57,986 nt of DNA from Sphingomonas albertensis (GCF_014358075.1 NZ_JACONT010000026.1:1-57986); one strand, 5' to 3'. Shown: positions 8,999 through 18,418, numbered from the stretch's first letter. The notes: a model not told the origin generated them from the letters alone. Made by a program: numbers and translations.

Positions 8999-9904
8999 AT
9001 GACCGATCTTGCCATTCTCTACGAGCACCCGCTCTGGTTCGAACCGCTGTTCGCCGCGCTCGACCGCCGCGGCGTCGCGTTCACCCGCGCGACGCCCGAC
9101 GGCTTCTGGAACCCCGCCGACCAGAGCGCCCCCGCCCCCGTCGTCTTCAACCGCATCGCGATGTCGAGCTTTCTGCGCAACGATGAGCATCCGATCTTCG
9201 ACACGATGGCGATGCTCGATCACTGGCGCCGCACTGGCGCGCGCGTGATCAACGGCACCGACGTGCTCGCGATCGACGCCTCGAAGGCGCGGCAGTTGTC
9301 GCTGATCGCCTCGCTCGGCCTCGCGATCCCGGAAACGCGTGTCGTCCACCGCGCCGCCGACGTCGTCCCCGCCGCGCAGACGCTCCGCTTCCCTCTGGTC
9401 TTGAAGGCGAACATCGGCGGATCCGGCGCAGGCATCATCCGCTTCGACAGCCTCGACGAACTGCGCACCGCCGTCGCCGACGCAGACCTCCCAAGCAGCG
9501 TCGACGGCGTGCTGCTGGTCCAGGAATACGTCCCCGTCCGCGACGGCACGATCACCCGGATCGAGACGCTCGACCGCAAATACCTCTACGCGATCGAAGT
9601 CGCCGGCGGCGGCGCGTTCGATCTCTGCCCCGCGGATGCGTGCGTCGTCCCCGGCTCGGGCATCAAGATGGCAGCGGTCGAGCCCTCGCATACGCTGAAG
9701 GACGCCGCCGAAGCGATCGCCCGCGCGGTCGATCTCGACGTAGGTGGCGTGGAAGTCATGATCGACGATCGCGACGGCGTGGCGCGCTTCTACGACATCA
9801 ACGCGCTGTCAAACTTCGTCGCCAAGCCCCTCGAAACGCTCGGCTGGGATCCCCACGACCGGCTCGTCGATTACCTGATCGAACAGATCGAAAAGGCCCG
9901 CTGA
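8999..9904 (+). CDS. ATP-grasp protein (RimK-like), operon leader
   Basis: A 301-residue ATP-grasp enzyme. ATP-grasp proteins join a carboxylate to an amine or thiol through an acyl-phosphate. The central domain shows FPLVLKANIGGSGAGI (nucleotide-binding Lys and glycine loop), VLLVQEYVP, and the metal-binding end GVEVMID...FYDINALSN. The N-terminal part (residues 1-100) is a pre-ATP-grasp fold with no further hint of substrate. The start at 8999 follows CCGGGGCACG; an alternative ATG 18 bases upstream is possible. Its stop overlaps the start of the flavin monooxygenase (TGATG), so the two are translationally coupled. The substrate is unknown; context suggests sulfur-compound metabolism. Confidence 0.8.
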   Translation: MTDLAILYEHPLWFEPLFAALDRRGVAFTRATPDGFWNPADQSAPAPVVFNRIAMSSFLRNDEHPIFDTMAMLDHWRRTGARVINGTDVLAIDASKARQLSLIASLGLAIPETRVVHRAADVVPAAQTLRFPLVLKANIGGSGAGIIRFDSLDELRTAVADADLPSSVDGVLLVQEYVPVRDGTITRIETLDRKYLYAIEVAGGGAFDLCPADACVVPGSGIKMAAVEPSHTLKDAAEAIARAVDLDVGGVEVMIDDRDGVARFYDINALSNFVAKPLETLGWDPHDRLVDYLIEQIEKAR

Positions 9905-10920
9905 TGCGCTACGGTTACTGGACTCCCGTCTTCGGCGGCTGGCTTCGCAATGTCCCCGACGAGGGGATGGAGGCGAGCTGGGCGTACACCAAGGCGCTGA
10001 CGCAGAATGCCGAGCGCTGGGGATATGACCTGACGCTGATCGCCGAGCTGAACCTCAACGATATCAAAGGCATCGAACAGCCCGCGCTCGACGCATGGTC
10101 TACCGCGGCGGCGCTCGCGGCGGTGACCGACAGCATTGAGCTGATGGTCGCGGTCCGCCCGAACTTCCACCACCCCGCGCTGTTCGCCAAGGCCGCGGCG
10201 AACATCGACCGGATCTCGGGCGGGCGGCTCGCGCTCAACGTCGTGTCGTCCTGGTGGGCGGACGAGGCCAAGCAATACGGCCTCCAGTTCGACCAGCACG
10301 ACGATCGCTACGCGCGCACCGCCGAATGGCTGACCGTCGTCGATGGGTTGTGGACGCAGGAGCGCTTAGACTTCGCGGGCCAGTTCTACACCACCGAACA
10401 GGCGATCTGCTCACCCAAGCCCGCCAAGCGCCCAACCGTCTATGCCGGCGGCGAGAGCGAGAAGGCCAAGGCGATGATCGCAGCGCAGTGCGACGCGTAC
10501 GTCATGCACGGCGACCCGGCGGAGGCGATTGCACCGAAAATCGCCGATATGGCGGCGCGACGCGAAGCGGCTGGCGGCGCGCCGATGCAATACGGCATGG
10601 CCGCCTATGCGATCGTCCGCGACAGCGAGGCGGAGGCCAAGCGCGAGCTCGACCGCATCACCAGCGTCACCGAGCTCCCCGCAGGCTACGCGAACTTCGA
10701 CCAGTGGCTGTCGGGCACGCAGCTCGAACGCGAGTTGAAGATCCAGGAATACTCCGTCTCCAACCGCGGCCTGCGCCCCAACCTGGTCGGCACGCCCGAG
10801 CAGCTGAAGGAGCGTATCGCCGAGTACGAAGCCGCCGGTCTCGACCTGCTGCTGCTCCAGATGAGCCCGCAGGCCGAGGAAATGGAGCGGTTTGCGACGC
10901 AGGTCATGGGCACCACATGA
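9904..10920 (+). CDS. LLM-class flavin-dependent monooxygenase (SsuD/SfnG-like)
   Basis: A 338-residue enzyme of the bacterial luciferase-like family, which uses reduced FMN and oxygen. It resembles the alkanesulfonate (SsuD) and dimethylsulfone (SfnG) monooxygenases: [12 protein letters not shown] at the N-terminus, the [16 protein letters not shown] segment, [13 protein letters not shown], the GQFY motif and [13 protein letters not shown]. Such enzymes release sulfite or sulfinate from organosulfur compounds and need a partner NAD(P)H:FMN reductase, which is not in this window. It is coupled by 1-base overlap to the ATP-grasp gene and by an ATGA overlap to the transporter ATPase, which argues for a shared role in organosulfur use. 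The exact substrate is not predictable. Confidence 0.87.
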   Translation: MRYGYWTPVFGGWLRNVPDEGMEASWAYTKALTQNAERWGYDLTLIAELNLNDIKGIEQPALDAWSTAAALAAVTDSIELMVAVRPNFHHPALFAKAAANIDRISGGRLALNVVSSWWADEAKQYGLQFDQHDDRYARTAEWLTVVDGLWTQERLDFAGQFYTTEQAICSPKPAKRPTVYAGGESEKAKAMIAAQCDAYVMHGDPAEAIAPKIADMAARREAAGGAPMQYGMAAYAIVRDSEAEAKRELDRITSVTELPAGYANFDQWLSGTQLERELKIQEYSVSNRGLRPNLVGTPEQLKERIAEYEAAGLDLLLLQMSPQAEEMERFATQVMGTT

Positions 10921-11651
10921 TCCGCCTGATCGACGTCGTCAAAACCTACCCGGCAAGCGAGGCAGCAGCTCTGGACGGCGTGTCGCTCGAAATTCCCGCA
11001 CGCGGCGTGTTCGGCGTCATCGGCCAGTCCGGCGCGGGCAAGTCGACGCTGATCCGGCTGATCAACGCACTCGAACGCCCGACTTCAGGCCGGGTTGACG
11101 TCGATGGCGTCGACGTAGCCGCGTTGTCGGCGGCGGACCTGCGCGCACTACGCCGCCGGATCGGCATGATCTTCCAGAACTTCGGACTGCTGTCGTCGCG
11201 CACGGTCGCGGCCAACGTCGCGTTCCCGCTGGTGCTCGCCGGCGTCCCCAAGCCTGAGCGCGAGACGAAGTTAGCGGCACTGCTGAACCGCGTAGGCCTG
11301 TCCGATCACGCCGCCAAATACCCCGCCCAACTCTCCGGCGGCCAGAAGCAACGCGTCGGCATCGCCCGCGCGCTCGCCACCGATCCCGACATACTGCTCT
11401 GCGACGAAGCCACCAGCGCGCTCGACCCCGAAACCACCCGCTCGGTCCTGACCCTCCTCCGCGAACTGAACAGGGACCTCGGCCTGACGATCGTCCTCAT
11501 CACGCACGAAATGGACGTCGTCCGCTACGTCTGCGACCGCGTCGCCGTCCTCGAACGCGGCCGCATCGTCGAGACCGGCGAGGTTACCGACATCTTCGCC
11601 AACGCCACGCACCCCGCGACACGGCGCATGCTGGCGGCGCTGGCGGCATGA
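10917..11651 (+). CDS. MetN-like ABC transporter ATPase, short form
   Basis: A 244-residue ATPase of the methionine uptake family. Walker [10 protein letters not shown] is at 36-44, the Q-loop in [13 protein letters not shown], the signature LSGGQ at 139-143, Walker B ILLCDE at about 159-164 and the switch His in ITHEMD. It lacks the C-terminal NIL/ACT domain that lets E. coli MetN (about 340 residues) sense methionine, so direct feedback inhibition is not expected. ATGA overlaps link it to the monooxygenase upstream and the permease downstream. The name MetN is by homology; the true cargo could be another sulfur compound. Confidence 0.88.
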   Translation: MIRLIDVVKTYPASEAAALDGVSLEIPARGVFGVIGQSGAGKSTLIRLINALERPTSGRVDVDGVDVAALSAADLRALRRRIGMIFQNFGLLSSRTVAANVAFPLVLAGVPKPERETKLAALLNRVGLSDHAAKYPAQLSGGQKQRVGIARALATDPDILLCDEATSALDPETTRSVLTLLRELNRDLGLTIVLITHEMDVVRYVCDRVAVLERGRIVETGEVTDIFANATHPATRRMLAALAA

Positions 11652-12310
11652 ACTTCTTCGCCAACATCGACTGGTCGGACATCGGCCAGGCCTGCCTCGA
11701 CACGCTGATCATGCTCGGCGGATCGCTGATCCTCACGATCGCGTTCGGCCTGCCGCTCGGCGTCCTGCTCTACCTCACCGGCCAGGGCCGCCTGTCGCAG
11801 AACCGCGTCGCCAACGCCGTGCTCGGCGTCATCGTCAACATCCTCCGCTCGGTCCCCTTCATCATCCTGCTGATCGTGATGATCCCGCTCACCGTGATGC
11901 TCGTCGGCACCTCGCTAGGCGTCGCCGGCGCCATCCCCCCGCTCGTCGTCGGCGCCGCGCCCTTCTACGCACGGCTCGTCGAAGGATCGCTCAAGGAAGT
12001 CGACCGCACCACGATCGAGGCGGTGCAGGCGATGGGCGCCACCACGCGCCAGATCGTCACCGGCGCGCTGATCCCCGAGGCGCTGCCCGGACTGATCGCC
12101 GGCGCCACCGTCACCGCGGTCGCGCTTGTCTCGTTCACCGCGATGGCGGGCGTGGTCGGCGCGGGCGGGCTCGGCGATCTCGCGATCCGCTTCGGCTATC
12201 AGCGCTTTCAGACCGACGTCATGGTCGTCACCGTCGTGCTGCTGGTCGTTCTCGTCCAGATCATCCAATATGCCGGCGACGCGCTCGCACGCCACTTCAC
12301 CCGCCGCTGA
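11648..12310 (+). CDS. MetI-like ABC transporter permease
   Basis: A 220-residue inner-membrane permease with about five hydrophobic segments and the coupling-helix sequence [14 protein letters not shown]...[12 protein letters not shown] (EAA loop) that contacts the ATPase. Length and motifs match E. coli MetI (217 residues). The start overlaps the ATPase stop (ATGA). It forms the channel of a methionine-type importer with the neighbouring ATPase and lipoprotein. Confidence 0.9.
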   Translation: MNFFANIDWSDIGQACLDTLIMLGGSLILTIAFGLPLGVLLYLTGQGRLSQNRVANAVLGVIVNILRSVPFIILLIVMIPLTVMLVGTSLGVAGAIPPLVVGAAPFYARLVEGSLKEVDRTTIEAVQAMGATTRQIVTGALIPEALPGLIAGATVTAVALVSFTAMAGVVGAGGLGDLAIRFGYQRFQTDVMVVTVVLLVVLVQIIQYAGDALARHFTRR

Positions 12311-12332
12311 TTTAACGCCGCTAGGAATCGCC

Positions 12333-13127
12333 ATGAACCGCCGCATTTTGCTCGCCTCGTTCTCGCTGCTCGCGCTCGCCGCTTGCGGTGGCACGAAAAC
12401 GAACGACGGTAAGACGCTCACCGTCGCCGCGACCGCGGTGCCACACGCCGAGATCCTCGAGTCGATCAAGCCGACCCTCGCCAAGGAAGGCGTCGACCTC
12501 CAGATCCGCGTCTTCAACGACTACGTCCAGCCCAACCTCCAGGTCGAGCAGAAGCAGATCGACGTCAGCTATTTCGAAACCAAGCCGTATCTCGACCAGT
12601 TCAACGCCTCGCGCGGCACGCATCTGGTGACTTATGCCGGCGTCCATGTCGAACCGCTCGGCGCCTATTCGCGCAAATGGAAGTCGATCGCGCAGATCCC
12701 GAACGGCGCGACCGTCGCGATCCCGAACGAGCCCAGCAACGGCGGCCGGGCGCTATTGCTGCTCCAGAAGGCCGGGCTGATCAGGCTCCGGAACCCGAAC
12801 AATCCGCTGTCGAGCCTCAACGACATCGCCACCAACCCGAAGAACCTGCAGTTCAAGGAACTGGAGGGCGCAACCCTGCCCCGCACGCTCGGCGAGGTCG
12901 ATCTCGCGCTGATCAACACCAACTACGCGCTCGACGCCAAGCTCAATCCGGTCCGCGACGCGCTCGCGATCGAGGACAAGAACAGCCCCTACGTCAATTT
13001 CGTCGTCGGCCTGCCCGGCGGCGAGAAGGATCCGCGCGTCGTGAAGCTGATCGCCGCGCTGCGCAGCCCGGCCACCAAGACCTTCATCGAGCAGCATTAT
13101 CGGGGTGCGGTCCTCCCGGCGTTCTGA
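12333..13127 (+). CDS. MetQ/NlpA-family substrate-binding lipoprotein
   Basis: A 264-residue binding protein. The signal sequence ends in the lipobox LALAAC, so it is lipid-anchored at the periplasmic face of the inner membrane. The NlpA-family signatures are present: ATAVPHAEILE, VDLQIRVFNDYVQPN, DVSYFETKPYLDQFN and VAIPNEPSNGGRALLLL. In characterised members these residues hold methionine. A ribosome site (AGGAA) precedes the ATG at 12333, 22 bases after the permease stop. It closes the five-gene operon. Confidence 0.9.
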   Translation: MNRRILLASFSLLALAACGGTKTNDGKTLTVAATAVPHAEILESIKPTLAKEGVDLQIRVFNDYVQPNLQVEQKQIDVSYFETKPYLDQFNASRGTHLVTYAGVHVEPLGAYSRKWKSIAQIPNGATVAIPNEPSNGGRALLLLQKAGLIRLRNPNNPLSSLNDIATNPKNLQFKELEGATLPRTLGEVDLALINTNYALDAKLNPVRDALAIEDKNSPYVNFVVGLPGGEKDPRVVKLIAALRSPATKTFIEQHYRGAVLPAF

Positions 13128-13165
13128 TACCGGCGCGGCCCCGTTAGCGTAATCCCTGAGGCTCC

Positions 13166-14134
13166 ATGACGGTCGTCGCCGCGTATCTCTATCGCCATGG
13201 CAAGCGCGTCCGCGCGGTCTCGATCGACGAAAAGGTCGACTGCCCGGCGGATCGCTCCGAGTTCGTCTGGATCGGTATATGCGACCCGTCGGCCGAGGAA
13301 ATGCGGACGCTGAAGGAGCAGTACAACCTCCACCCGCTGGCGGTGGAGGACGCGATCAAGGCGGACCAGTTGCCCAAGGTCGACGTGTACGGCGACCAGC
13401 TGTTCGTGGTCGCGCGGACCGCACAGCTCGAAGCGGACAAGATAGAGTACGGCGAAACCGCGATCTTCGTCGGCCACAGTCACATCATCAGCGTCCGCCA
13501 CGGCTCGGCACGGTCGCACAAGGCACTGCGCGAACAGCTCGAAGCCGCGCCGACCTTGCTGATCAACGGCGTCGACTATGTCCTCCACGCGATCCTGGAT
13601 TACGTCGTCGACGGCTACCTGCCGATCATGGAGAGCATCGAGGACGAGGTGCTGGCCATGGAACAACGCACCATCGACGCGTTCCTGGGCCGCGACGAGA
13701 TCGTCCGGATCTTCGGCTTGCGTCGAGAAATGATCCGCTTCCAGCGCATCCTCGGACCAATGGGCGAAGTCGCGGGCAAGATCGTCCGCCTCGACCTCCC
13801 CTGCATCGATACCGAGGCGAAACCGTATTTCAGCGACGTGCTCGACCACGTCCGCCGGGTGCAGACGATGGTCGAGGGCCTACGCGAGGTGCTGACCTCG
13901 GTGTTCGAATTCAGCAATTTGCTGGAACAACAACGCACCGGCGCGATCACCCGCCAGCTCGCCGCCTGGGCTGCCATTCTCGCCGTGCCGACCGCGATCG
14001 CCGGGATCTACGGCATGAACTTCGAGAATATGCCCGAGTTGAAGACGGAATACGGGTATTTCGTCGTGCTAGGCGTGATCGGGGTCGTCTGCGCTGCGCT
14101 GTACGTGAAGTTCAAGCAGGCGAAGTGGCTGTAG
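13166..14134 (+). CDS. corA: CorA-type magnesium/divalent-cation channel
   Basis: A 322-residue CorA-family protein. Residues 1-250 form the cytoplasmic alpha/beta and long-helix funnel (ILDYVVDGYLPIMESIEDEV...). Two C-terminal membrane helices follow, with the selectivity motif YGMNFENMPEL at 282-292 between them, as expected for Mg2+ channels. A basic tail (KFKQAKWL) ends the protein as in the family. It begins 38 bases after the metQ-like gene and may be read with that operon or on its own. Zinc or cobalt transport cannot be excluded. Confidence 0.92.
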   Translation: MTVVAAYLYRHGKRVRAVSIDEKVDCPADRSEFVWIGICDPSAEEMRTLKEQYNLHPLAVEDAIKADQLPKVDVYGDQLFVVARTAQLEADKIEYGETAIFVGHSHIISVRHGSARSHKALREQLEAAPTLLINGVDYVLHAILDYVVDGYLPIMESIEDEVLAMEQRTIDAFLGRDEIVRIFGLRREMIRFQRILGPMGEVAGKIVRLDLPCIDTEAKPYFSDVLDHVRRVQTMVEGLREVLTSVFEFSNLLEQQRTGAITRQLAAWAAILAVPTAIAGIYGMNFENMPELKTEYGYFVVLGVIGVVCAALYVKFKQAKWL

Positions 14135-14151
14135 CGGGGACCTAGCTCAAA

Positions 14152-14209
14152 TTGTTTCCCCGCGAAGGCGGGGACCCAGACTGGGCTCCCGCCTTCGCGG
14201 GAGAACAAG
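14152..14209. repeat. Family A palindromic repeat
   Basis: CCCCGCGAAGGCGGGG and CTCCCGCCTTCGCGGGAG arms around CCCAGACTGGG, between the converging corA and oxidoreductase genes. Confidence 0.87.
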
Positions 14210-14252
14210 AAAGCGGCCGGGACACAAAGTTCATCCCCCGGCCGGCTTCCGC

Positions 14253-15242
14253 TCAAACCTTGACGAGCATTTTCCCCGTATTCCCACCGGAAAACAGCCC
14301 CAGGAACGCATCCGGCATCGTCTCGAGCCCCTCGTGCACGGTCTCCTGTCGCTTCAGCGTCCCCGCCGCCAGCATCCCGCCCACGTCCTTGTAGAACTCC
14401 TCGGCGCGATTCATGTAGTCGCTCACAATGAACCCGCGGATCTGGATCCGGTTACCAATCAGCCGCGCGAGATACTTCAGCTGCGTCGCAGCCCCGCTGT
14501 TATACACGTCGATCATCCCGCACACCGCGAACCGCGCATGCATGTTCGCATGTGCCAGCGCCGCGTCGAGATGCTCGCCGCCGACGTTATCGAAATACAC
14601 GTCGATACCTTTCGGAGCGGCCTCGCCGAGCGCCTTCACCACCGGCACGTCGCTCTTGTAGTCGATCACCGCATCCGCACCGAGCGACTTCACCCACGCG
14701 CATTTCTCCGCGCCGCCGGCCGAGCCGATCACCGTCATGCCCTTGGCCTTCGCGACCTGCACGACGGTCGATCCGACCGCGCCCGCCGCTGCCGACACGA
14801 ACACCGTATCGCCCGCCTTCGCCTCGGCAACCTGAAGCAGCCCAAAATACCCGGTCATCCCCGGCATGCCGAGCTGACCCAGAAACGCCTGCGGAGGCAC
14901 GTCGAGCGCAGGCAGCTTCTGCACCTGCGCGGCCGGGACCACCGCCTCATCGCGCCAGCCCGCCATGTGCAGCACCATGTCGCCGACCTTGATGCCGTCG
15001 TCTTTGCTCTCGACCACTTCGCCGACCGCGCCGCCCTGCATCGCCTCGCCCAGCGCGAACGGCGGGACATAGCTCTTCACGTCATTCATACGCCCGCGCA
15101 TGTACGGATCGACCGACAGCCAGCGGTTCGCAATCCGGACCTCGCCGGCGCCAAGCGTCCCCTGGTCGAGATCGATCATGGCAAAATCGGTATGCTTCGG
15201 CATGCCTTGCGGACGTGCCCTCAGGCTCCATGCACGGGCCAT
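14253..15242 (-). CDS. zinc-less MDR NADP-dependent oxidoreductase (CurA/YncB-like)
   Basis: A 329-residue medium-chain reductase of the leukotriene-B4-dehydrogenase/CurA group, which reduces activated double bonds with NADPH. Seen are SVDPYMRGRM near the N-terminus, the Rossmann region VFVSAAAGAVGSTVVQVAKAKG (AxxGxxG), DVYFDNVGGEHLDAAL and a C-terminal LFSGGNTGKMLVKV. No structural-zinc cysteines are present, as in this family. The start at 15242 is chosen because TAGGAGCAAG lies upstream; the open frame extends 37 residues further without a ribosome site. Confidence 0.9.
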   Translation of the reverse strand: MARAWSLRARPQGMPKHTDFAMIDLDQGTLGAGEVRIANRWLSVDPYMRGRMNDVKSYVPPFALGEAMQGGAVGEVVESKDDGIKVGDMVLHMAGWRDEAVVPAAQVQKLPALDVPPQAFLGQLGMPGMTGYFGLLQVAEAKAGDTVFVSAAAGAVGSTVVQVAKAKGMTVIGSAGGAEKCAWVKSLGADAVIDYKSDVPVVKALGEAAPKGIDVYFDNVGGEHLDAALAHANMHARFAVCGMIDVYNSGAATQLKYLARLIGNRIQIRGFIVSDYMNRAEEFYKDVGGMLAAGTLKRQETVHEGLETMPDAFLGLFSGGNTGKMLVKV

Positions 15243-15383
15243 AAACTTGCTCCTATCTAGAATATTCGTGTTGTCGGTATGGCGGAACATACCCGCAGCG
15301 CAACCCGCAAAAAAGCCCGGACGTTTCCGTCCGGGCTCGTTGCCGGCCGGCATCAGGCGACGCCGGCCAAAGCATTCAAGCGG

Positions 15384-16652
15384 TTAGTACGTGGTCGAAC
15401 CCGACTTGCCGGGGGTGTCCGATGTAGTGCTGGTCGTCGAACCCGGGGTCGTCGAACCGGTGGTTGAAGCCGCGCCCGTCGTGCTGCCAGCCTGGGCGGT
15501 CGAGGCATAGCCAGTATTACCGGCGTCCTTCTTGTCGCCGCCGGTGCGGTCGCCATAGTCGAACATCGCCGAGTTGCGCTCTTCTTCCTTCCACGCCGCC
15601 TTAGCTTCATCGGCTGACTTCGACAGCGTCACCTTGCCATCCACGGTCTTGATCCAGCGCGACGGGATCGAGTGATGCACGCCACCCGCATCACGGTCGT
15701 TCTTGGTCAGCAGGATCCGGTCGCCCTTCACCTTGTCGACCGTACCGACATGGCTGCCGTCGGAACCGACGACCTCCATATGCTCGGTGACCTGCGACAG
15801 CGAGCTGCGCTGGCCCTGACGCTCGGTCCGCCACGACGAGAACTCGTTCTCGAACTTCGAGCGGTTCTCGTTGCGATACTCGTCATAGTCGCGGTCGAGC
15901 GCCGCGATCTGCGTACTACGCCAGCTATGATAATGATCGTCGTGCGTGTTCGACGACCGGTTCCCGAACGAGCGGTTGTCCGAGTTGCCGTAGGAGCGCT
16001 CGTCATAGCGTGCGTCCGCCTCGCGACGACGCTCCGCCTCGTCATCGCCGAACCACGAGCGCACTTCGTCGCCTGCGCGGGCAATAAAGCCGCGATCGTC
16101 ATAGTCGTAGCCCTGCGGCTGGCGACCATAACCACGGTTGTCACCACGCTGCGGGTTGCGATTGTCGTCGTCCGCATGACGGTTGCGCCCTACATCTTCG
16201 AACCGGCGACCGTCCGACGCGTAGCTGCCGTGATATTCGGTATCGCCCGAACCCTGGTTGCGCTGGCCGTAGCCCTGCTGGCCATAACGCTGCTGGCCCG
16301 GATCCTGCCGACCATAGCCCTGCTGGCCGTAGCCCTGGCCATAACGCGACTGACCATAGCGATCGCCGCCCGATGGCTGCTGGCGATCGTTATGACCACC
16401 GTGATAGTCCCGCCCGCCCTGATCGCGGTTCTGCTCGCGGCCATAGGGATCACGACCGTATTGATCTCGGCTCCCCTGATCGTCGCGCTCGCGGTTGTCG
16501 CGGTCGAATTCACCGGCTGCTGCGTAATCGCGCGCGCTGGATCGACCGTAATCGCCACCATCCGACCGGAAATCGCGACCATAATCCTGCGAGTTCGGCC
16601 GACCGTAATAATCACCCGACTGACGATCCCGGGTATTGCGTTCGTAGACCAT
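15384..16652 (-). CDS. disordered stress protein with DUF2171 domain
   Basis: A 422-residue protein. Residues 1-190 are low-complexity and rich in Gly, Tyr, Arg, Gln and Asp, with repeated GYGQQ/YGQ units, and are almost certainly disordered. A short motif RAGDEVRSWFGDDEAERRR follows. A DUF2171-like fold comes after it (VGSDGSHVGTVDKVKGDRILL...PSRWI, roughly residues 285-350), related to PRC-barrel-like stress domains. The tail is Thr/Ser/Gly-rich. No signal peptide is seen, so it is cytoplasmic. AGGAGG precedes the ATG. A matching EcfG-type promoter at 16738-16761 suggests general stress control. Molecular function is unknown. Confidence 0.82.
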   Translation of the reverse strand: MVYERNTRDRQSGDYYGRPNSQDYGRDFRSDGGDYGRSSARDYAAAGEFDRDNRERDDQGSRDQYGRDPYGREQNRDQGGRDYHGGHNDRQQPSGGDRYGQSRYGQGYGQQGYGRQDPGQQRYGQQGYGQRNQGSGDTEYHGSYASDGRRFEDVGRNRHADDDNRNPQRGDNRGYGRQPQGYDYDDRGFIARAGDEVRSWFGDDEAERRREADARYDERSYGNSDNRSFGNRSSNTHDDHYHSWRSTQIAALDRDYDEYRNENRSKFENEFSSWRTERQGQRSSLSQVTEHMEVVGSDGSHVGTVDKVKGDRILLTKNDRDAGGVHHSIPSRWIKTVDGKVTLSKSADEAKAAWKEEERNSAMFDYGDRTGGDKKDAGNTGYASTAQAGSTTGAASTTGSTTPGSTTSTTSDTPGKSGSTTY

Positions 16653-16737
16653 ATGAGCCTCCTAATTGCTGTCCTGCGGCTGCCGGTCCCGTCGATCGAT
16701 TTAGTGGATCGCGGTGCCGTACATTCCGAGGACTACA

Positions 16738-16761
16738 AACGCCAAGCCGGAGGATTGTTCC
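16738..16761 (-). promoter_or_regulatory. candidate EcfG (general stress sigma) promoter for the DUF2171 gene
   Basis: On the minus strand GGAAC (16761-16757) is followed after 16 bases by GTT (16740-16738), matching the alphaproteobacterial EcfG consensus. It lies about 85 bases before the start codon. Identified by eye only. Confidence 0.6.
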
Positions 16762-16946
16762 TGTATTTGCCGTAACTTGACGGCGACACGACGCAATGCT
16801 GCGACGACGCGCCAGACCGAGATTGGGTGGTCGCCTTGCTAAGCGGAGGACTACCTCAAGAGCCTGAGAACACAGGCCTGCCAAGCCAGTTGCATCCCCG
16901 AAATCGACCCGTTAAAGCCGCGATCATGGCCCATGGCCAACCGCGC

Positions 16947-17022
16947 GGGGCCGTAGCTCAGATGGGAGAGCGCTGCAATCGCACTGCAGAGGTCAGGGGT
17001 TCGATTCCCCTCGGCTCCACCA
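16947..17022 (+). tRNA. tRNA-Ala(CGC)
   Basis: Acceptor stem GGGGCCG/CGGCTCC, D-arm GCTC...GAGC, anticodon arm CTGCA-ATCGCAC-TGCAG giving anticodon CGC (reads GCG), T-loop TTCGATT and encoded CCA. An orphan gene on the plus strand. Confidence 0.97.
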
Positions 17023-17270
17023 GCGCGCGGACCCGCTTTTGCCCATCCGACAATCCCGCGTCGGTCTGGCATCACGGTTCAACGTTTATCCCGTCGACGG
17101 GGTTTGATCGCTCATAACCATGACAACGCAACCGCGCCGGGCACTGGTCACCCAGTTCACGGCCGAGCCCGCCTGCTTTGAGCCGGTTCGCCGAGCGATA
17201 TGAACCTTCTCGGCTCCGCTTATCGGTGATCGTCGGCCCAAACCTGTACGGGAGCCGACAAACACGTTCA

Positions 17271-17295
17271 GGAACGATGTCTCTCGATATCCGTA
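17271..17295 (+). promoter_or_regulatory. possible EcfG-type promoter
   Basis: GGAAC (17271-17275), 17 bases, then GTA (17293-17295), one base from the GTT consensus; 42 bases upstream of the small secreted-protein start at 17337. The rest of 17023-17336, between tRNA-Ala and that gene, shows no gene I can support. Confidence 0.4.
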
Positions 17296-17336
17296 TCAAC
17301 CGCGCATCCCGATCGTCGGGTTCGAGAGGACATCTC

Positions 17337-17645
17337 ATGAAGTTTACGCATCTCATCGCGGCCGGGTTGGCCTTCGCAACGCTTGGCCTCGGCGCCGCCG
17401 CTCCTGCCGAGGCGCAGCGCGATCGCGGGCACAGCCAGCAGTACCGCGACAATGATCGCCGTGGGGACCACCGTGGCGACCATCGCGGTGATCGCCGTGA
17501 TTTCCGCCGCAACGATCATCGTGGCGATCGCCATGACGACCGGCGCTATCGCGGCCGTGGCAACGATCGTCGCAACTGGAACAACAACAATCGCCGTTGC
17601 CGCACCGAATGGCGCAACCATCGTCGCGTACAGATCTGCCGCTGA
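17337..17645 (+). CDS. small secreted Arg/Asp/His-rich protein
   Basis: A 102-residue protein with a clear signal peptide (residues 1-26, ending APAEA). A mature part follows made of short repeats such as RGDHRGDHRGDR and NDHRGDRHDD, with a C-terminal RRCRTEWRNHRRVQICR carrying two cysteines that could pair. The composition suggests a periplasmic polyampholyte, possibly metal- or polyanion-binding, but this is inference. GAGAGGA precedes the ATG. Similar short RDDR-type proteins are common in sphingomonads without known function. Confidence 0.75.
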   Translation: MKFTHLIAAGLAFATLGLGAAAPAEAQRDRGHSQQYRDNDRRGDHRGDHRGDRRDFRRNDHRGDRHDDRRYRGRGNDRRNWNNNNRRCRTEWRNHRRVQICR

Positions 17646-17748
17646 TGCAAGCCGATCCGGCGCGTAGTATGACGCGCCGGCACCAGGCGGGCGGTGGCAC
17701 GATGCCGCCGTCCGTCCCTGCATGTGAACCTTTGACGAGGATATGATC

Positions 17749-18300
17749 ATGAAGCGTTTCTTCGGTACGGCCGCGGTGATTGCGGCAACGTGCCTTTCCG
17801 TTGCCACGCCCGCGCTCGCGCAGTCGCAGGCCGACGATGCGCGCTTTGCCGCCGCCCAGGCGCGGCTCGACAGCGAGTTGCAGATCTTCCGCACGGAATT
17901 CGATCGCTACCAGTCGGTGCGGGGCAATCGCGGCGGCGATGCGCCACAGAGCGGCTATCGCACCGCGCCGGATCGCAGCGGCGACTATCAGGAGGCCTAT
18001 CCGGACGAGCGCGACGAGGGCAATTACGACCCTTCGCGTTATTATCGCGCTGGTCCGAACTATCAGGAGCGCGTGCTGGCGACCAACGACCGCGTCTATG
18101 CGGGGCAGGATGGCCGCTATTACTGCAAGCGCAACGACGGTACGACCGGGTTGATCATCGGTGCAGCCGGTGGCGGCATACTCGGCAACGTGATCGATGG
18201 CGGCCGTTCGCGGATCGTCGGCTCGCTGCTGGGCGCGGCCGCGGGTGGGCTCGCCGGGCGTGCGGTGGATCAGAACAACAGCCAGGTCCGCTGCCGCTGA
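17749..18300 (+). CDS. exported glycine-zipper protein
   Basis: A 183-residue protein. A signal peptide (ends ATPALAQ, about residue 25) leads into a helical, charged region, then a Tyr-rich stretch, and then a glycine-zipper 2TM segment: GLIIGAAGGGILGNVIDGG and GSLLGAAAGGLAGRAV, roughly residues 130-175. Such domains occur in outer-membrane and surface proteins of the SlyB/17-kDa-antigen type, but no lipobox is present here. The second ATG (17749) is preferred because GAGG is well spaced; the ATG at 17743 is too close to it. It is likely co-regulated with the small secreted protein upstream. Confidence 0.82.
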   Translation: MKRFFGTAAVIAATCLSVATPALAQSQADDARFAAAQARLDSELQIFRTEFDRYQSVRGNRGGDAPQSGYRTAPDRSGDYQEAYPDERDEGNYDPSRYYRAGPNYQERVLATNDRVYAGQDGRYYCKRNDGTTGLIIGAAGGGILGNVIDGGRSRIVGSLLGAAAGGLAGRAVDQNNSQVRCR

Positions 18301-18322
18301 GGTTGACGAGCTAGCTGCCTAA

Positions 18323-18410
18323 CTGTTCCCCCGCGAAAGCGGGGGAACAGGAATCACAAGCGACACCGATCGTGGTCCTGGGCTCCCGCTTTCGCGGGAG
18401 AACAGTAGGC
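18323..18410. repeat. Double hairpin at a convergent junction
   Basis: A perfect 12-base-pair stem CTGTTCCCCCGC/GCGGGGGAACAG with GAAA loop (18323-18350) is followed by a half-site CTCCCGCTTTCGCGGGAG (18384-18401). A diverged family A copy between two converging genes, probably a terminator. Confidence 0.8.
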
Positions 18411-18418
18411 ACGTAACC

